Shown piece after piece: positions 43,053 through 45,403 of a stretch of 45,403 nucleotides of DNA. The notes under the pieces were generated by a model. It made no database searches. It had not been told where the DNA came from and saw nothing but the letters and a program-made list of their open reading frames with translations. Every line of letters starts with the position of its first letter. Position 1 is the first letter of the stretch. The stretch is taken from assembly GCF_900536025.1 (NCBI RefSeq), contig NZ_UNOZ01000038.1:1-45403 (forward strand), written 5' to 3'. This DNA comes from Pseudomonas reidholzensis (GTDB lineage: Bacteria; Pseudomonadota; Gammaproteobacteria; Pseudomonadales; Pseudomonadaceae). The position numbers and the translations under genes are program-made.

Positions 43053-44851
43053 AACCACTGCTCTTGCATGGCCAGGCAGGTATCGTCGGATGCTTCGAGC
43101 AAGGCCAGCTCGTGATGGCAACCAGGGACTTCCCATGTCAGGAAGTAACGCGCGGCCTGCAGCTTGCCCAAGTAGAAGTCGCGGTCAGCGGCGTTGCCAT
43201 TGAGCAGGCCGAGTTCGGCGTGGATCGCCTGTGCCAGCCAGCGCCAGCCGATCACGCAATGGCCGAAGGCCTTGAGGTACAGCGCCGAGTTGGCCAGGCC
43301 GCTGCTGAGCTTGCCCTCGGCCAGTTCACCGAGCAGTGCCAGGGTCACGCGTTGCAGGCGCGTGACCAGTTGCTCCAGCGGCACGCGCAAGGCGTCCAGG
43401 GCAGGGTGGTGGCTGGCGCGCTCGGTGCAGCTCGCGATCAGCCGTATCAGCTGCTTGAGGCCCGCGCCGCCATTCTGCGCCAGCTTGCGGCCGAGCAGGT
43501 CGAGCGACTGGATGCCGTGGGTGCCCTCGTGGATCGGGTTCAGGCGGTTATCGCGGTAGTACTGCTCGACCGGGTATTCGCGGGTATAACCATGGCCGCC
43601 GAGGACCTGAATGGCCAGCGCGTTGGCCTTGAGGCAGAACTCCGACGGCCAGGATTTGACGATTGGGGTGAGCAGGTCGAGCAACTCCTGGGCCTGGTGG
43701 CGGGCGGCCTCATCGGGCGCGGTGTGGGTGTCGTCGAACAGCCGCGCGGCGTACAGGCCGAGGTCGAACGCGCCTTCGACGTAGGCTTTCTGCGCCAGCA
43801 GCATGCGCCGCACATCGGTGTGGGCAATGATCGGCACGGCCGGGCTGTGCGGATCCTTGTTGTCCGGCAGGCGCCCTTGCGGCCGCTGGCGCGCGTACTC
43901 GAGTGAGTACAGGTAGCCGGCGTAACCGAGCATTACTGCGCCCATGCCGACGCCGATGCGCGCCTCGTTCATCATCTGGAACATGCACGCCAGGCCTTTG
44001 TGCGGCTGGCCGATGAGGTAACCGACGCAAGCGCCGTTGTCGCCGAAATTCAGCGCCGTGGAGGTCGTGCCGCGCCAGCCCATCTTGTGGAACAGGCCGG
44101 CCAGCAGCACATCGTTGCGTGCGCCGAGGCTGCCGTCCGGGTTGACCAGGACCTTGGGCACGATGAACAGCGAGATGCCCTTCACCCCGGCGGGCGCGTC
44201 CGGCAGCTTGGCCAGGACCAGGTGGACGATGTTTTCCGACAGTTCGTGGTCGCCGCCGGAGATGAAGATCTTGTTGCCCTTGATCCGGTAGCTGCCGTCG
44301 GCGGCGGGTTCGGCGCGGGTGCGGATGTCGGCCAGTGATGAGCCGGCATGCGGTTCGGTCAAGGCCATGGTGCCGAAGTAGCGGCCGTCGATCATGGGCT
44401 GGAGGAACAGGCGCTTCTGTTCGTCGGTGCCGAAGTTCTCGATCAGGTTGGCTGCGCCCATGGTCAGGAACGGGTAGGCGGTGGTACCGGCGTTGGCCGC
44501 CTGGAAGTGGGCAAAGCAGGCTTGCGAGACCAGGCTTGGCAACTGCATGCCGCCGGCTTCGAAGTCGCGGTTGGCGTTGAGGAAACCGGCTTGCAGGAAG
44601 GCGTCGACGGCAGGTTTGACCTCCGGGATCAGTTCGGCGCGGCCGTCGACATAGCGCGGTTCGTTTTCGTCGCCTTTGCGATTGTGCGGGGCGAAGTACT
44701 TTTCGGCGATGGTGCGCGCGGTGGTGAGCGCTGCGTCGAAGGTTTCCCGGCTGTGCTCGGCGAAACGCGGGCGCTGGGTCAGGGCCTCGGCGTCGAGGAC
44801 TTCGTAGAGTTCGAAGGCGAGGTTGCGGCTGCTGAGCAGGGTCTCGGGCAT
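43049..44851 (-). CDS. Acyl-CoA dehydrogenase, long (about 600 residue) type
   Basis: A 600-residue flavoenzyme of fatty acid beta-oxidation. Conserved segments are MALTEPHAGSSLADIRTRAEP (FAD/substrate loop), IKGNKIFISGGDHELSENIVHLVLA, LGYAGYLYSLEYARQRPQGR and the QVLGGHGYTREYPVEQYYRDNRLNPIHEGTHGIQSLDLLGRKL segment with the usual catalytic Glu position. The C-terminal extension ends CLAMQEQWF, as in the PA0506-PA0508-type enzymes of pseudomonads. The start at 44851 (MPETLLSSRNLAFELYEVLD) is the family start; the frame is open further upstream but without similarity. Tandem paralogues of this type are common in Pseudomonas, which fits the second 3'-end copy at 39003-39125. Confidence 0.94.
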   Translation of the reverse strand: MPETLLSSRNLAFELYEVLDAEALTQRPRFAEHSRETFDAALTTARTIAEKYFAPHNRKGDENEPRYVDGRAELIPEVKPAVDAFLQAGFLNANRDFEAGGMQLPSLVSQACFAHFQAANAGTTAYPFLTMGAANLIENFGTDEQKRLFLQPMIDGRYFGTMALTEPHAGSSLADIRTRAEPAADGSYRIKGNKIFISGGDHELSENIVHLVLAKLPDAPAGVKGISLFIVPKVLVNPDGSLGARNDVLLAGLFHKMGWRGTTSTALNFGDNGACVGYLIGQPHKGLACMFQMMNEARIGVGMGAVMLGYAGYLYSLEYARQRPQGRLPDNKDPHSPAVPIIAHTDVRRMLLAQKAYVEGAFDLGLYAARLFDDTHTAPDEAARHQAQELLDLLTPIVKSWPSEFCLKANALAIQVLGGHGYTREYPVEQYYRDNRLNPIHEGTHGIQSLDLLGRKLAQNGGAGLKQLIRLIASCTERASHHPALDALRVPLEQLVTRLQRVTLALLGELAEGKLSSGLANSALYLKAFGHCVIGWRWLAQAIHAELGLLNGNAADRDFYLGKLQAARYFLTWEVPGCHHELALLEASDDTCLAMQEQWF

Positions 44852-45192
44852 GGTGTTGGGTCCTGAGTCGGGATGGGTCGAGTCTAGGAGGGGGTGGGGC
44901 GATGGGGTAGTTAAATAGGTGGGAGTGATGGGGCAGGAAAAGTGGTGGCGCTGGGGGGATGGCTTGTTGTGCACCTGGGAGGCATGCCACCGGCTTCGCG
45001 GGCGGCGCTCGATCTTGAGGACGCTGCAATAGCCTGTGACTTGCGCCTGGTGGCCATGATGCGGTCGAACTTCAGGCCCTGCTTTTCACCTGGCTTTGAG
45101 GACTTACCCTATTCCTTGTAGTCCATTTCCCAAACATACTTCCAACCCCTTTCAAGCCATTGCGGTGCTCTGGGTTGAGCCCTAGTCTCGGA
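44852..45192. other. Region without a recognisable gene
   Basis: About 340 bases upstream of the acyl-CoA dehydrogenase start, so its promoter should be in the first part (44852-44950, G-rich on this strand). Two short open frames occupy the middle. One of 45 codons on the plus strand (44984-45121, MPPASRAALDLEDAAIACDL...) has GGAGG too close to its ATG. One of 48 codons on the minus strand (44911-45057, MATRRKSQAIAASSRSSAAR...) shows Ser/Ala/Pro low complexity. Neither is recognisable and I do not call them genes. The segment could be part of a dispersed short repeat. Confidence 0.5.
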
Positions 45193-45341
45193 CGGTCGCT
45201 GCTAATCAGCGACCGGCTTTGACAGGCCGCCCAGGTTAAAATTCCATGGCTTTGCCTTTATGGCAGCTGTGCATGGGGCACCTCGTGTGCGCCGGGTTTT
45301 TGATTTTTCCTACCGGTCTGTCAACCCGTGTACAGCTGCCA
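45193..45341 (+). ncRNA. Strongly structured leader RNA upstream of a truncated gene
   Basis: Three paired elements can be read. First, a hairpin CGGTCGCTG-CTAAT-CAGCGACCG (45193-45215, 9 bp perfect). Second, a 17-bp helix between TGGCAGCTGTGCATGGG (45261-45277) and CCCGTGTACAGCTGCCA (45325-45341), in which the only two imperfect positions are G-U pairs if the plus strand is transcribed; on the other strand they would be A-C mismatches. Third, TTGACAGGCC (45219-45228) can pair with GGTCTGTCAA (45315-45324), and part of that same strand, CTGTCAA, can instead pair with TTGACAG (45351-45357), just upstream of the start codons. I do not recognise the RNA class with certainty. It probably belongs to the 5' leader of the gene starting at 45392. 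Confidence 0.6.
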
Positions 45342-45391
45342 CCCTCTTGTTTGACAGCAGATGGCGACGGCCACTTTTCAGGAAAAATAAA

Positions 45392-45403
45392 ATGCTGAAA
45401 ATT
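45392..45403 (+). CDS. Start of a truncated gene (MLKI...), cut by the window edge
   Basis: Only four codons are visible. An AGGA ribosome binding site (45379-45382) lies nine bases before the ATG, and the region is AT-rich just there. A short upstream frame ATGGCGACGGCC... (45361-45390, nine codons, MATATFQEK) ends one base before this ATG and may be a leader peptide. The structured leader upstream resembles what I recall in front of small Pseudomonas genes of the DUF3077/DUF6124 kind, but that is uncertain memory. Confidence 0.5.

Noticed and set aside
43710..45029. 439-codon minus-strand open frame overlapping the acyl-CoA dehydrogenase in another frame
   Set aside because: Arg/Pro/His-rich shadow of the real gene.
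44984..45121. Possible 45-codon gene upstream of the structured leader
   Set aside because: Ribosome site only one base from the ATG, low-complexity product, and an overlapping antisense frame of similar length; no support for translation.

Overview
The window looks like a chromosomal stretch of a Pseudomonas of the P. putida group. The evidence is the gene content and order (rhlE2-type helicase / metF / ahcY with an SAH riboswitch; arsR-methyltransferase fusion / metK; tktA-epd-pgk-fba; a cfcR-type response regulator), strong GC bias at third codon positions, and the typical short palindromic REP pairs with a GGGAGCGGGCTTGCCCGCGA-like core between genes. This assignment rests on recognition, not on a database search.

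Region 1 (1-5.8 kb): the 3' part of an FAD-dependent amine oxidase with an odd Lys/Ala/Pro-rich tail, a cytochrome b561 and a periplasmic YceI protein, then on the minus strand a long RhlE-type RNA helicase and an orphan periplasmic binding protein. Region 2 (5.9-17.1 kb): S-adenosylmethionine metabolism. ahcY and metF form a minus-strand unit behind an SAH riboswitch. metK follows an ArsR-type regulator fused to a methyltransferase, with a perfect 12+12 bp palindrome upstream. Between them lie a hotdog thioesterase, a CPA1 antiporter, an EamA transporter, a MAPEG protein, MltA, a lipoprotein cytochrome c' and two tandem DUF1090 paralogues. Region 3 (17.2-23.5 kb): central carbon metabolism, tktA-epd-pgk-(lipoprotein)-(MliC-like lipoprotein)-fba, closed by a strong terminator.

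Region 4 (23.7-39.0 kb): a CfcR-like REC-PAS-GGDEF-EAL regulator, a YgjP-like metalloprotease, a small helix-turn-helix protein, an overlapping dehydratase / ornithine-cyclodeaminase-family pair, another orphan binding protein, a FUSC/YccS membrane protein, a BaiN-type flavoprotein, DbpA, an MdtD-like exporter and a TldD/PmbA-type protease pair.

Region 5 (39.0-43.05 kb) is the accessory part and the best candidate for something undescribed: a LysR regulator divergent from three closely packed genes for an EgtD-like SAM methyltransferase, an Fe(II)/2-oxoglutarate oxygenase and an EamA-family exporter. This reads as a compact system that modifies and exports a small molecule. It sits between the intact acyl-CoA dehydrogenase gene and a 41-codon remnant of a second copy of that gene's 3' end, which marks a past insertion or replacement. 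Region 6 (44.85-45.4 kb) has no recognisable complete gene. It holds a strongly structured leader, including a 17-bp helix with two G-U pairs, ahead of a start codon cut off by the window edge.
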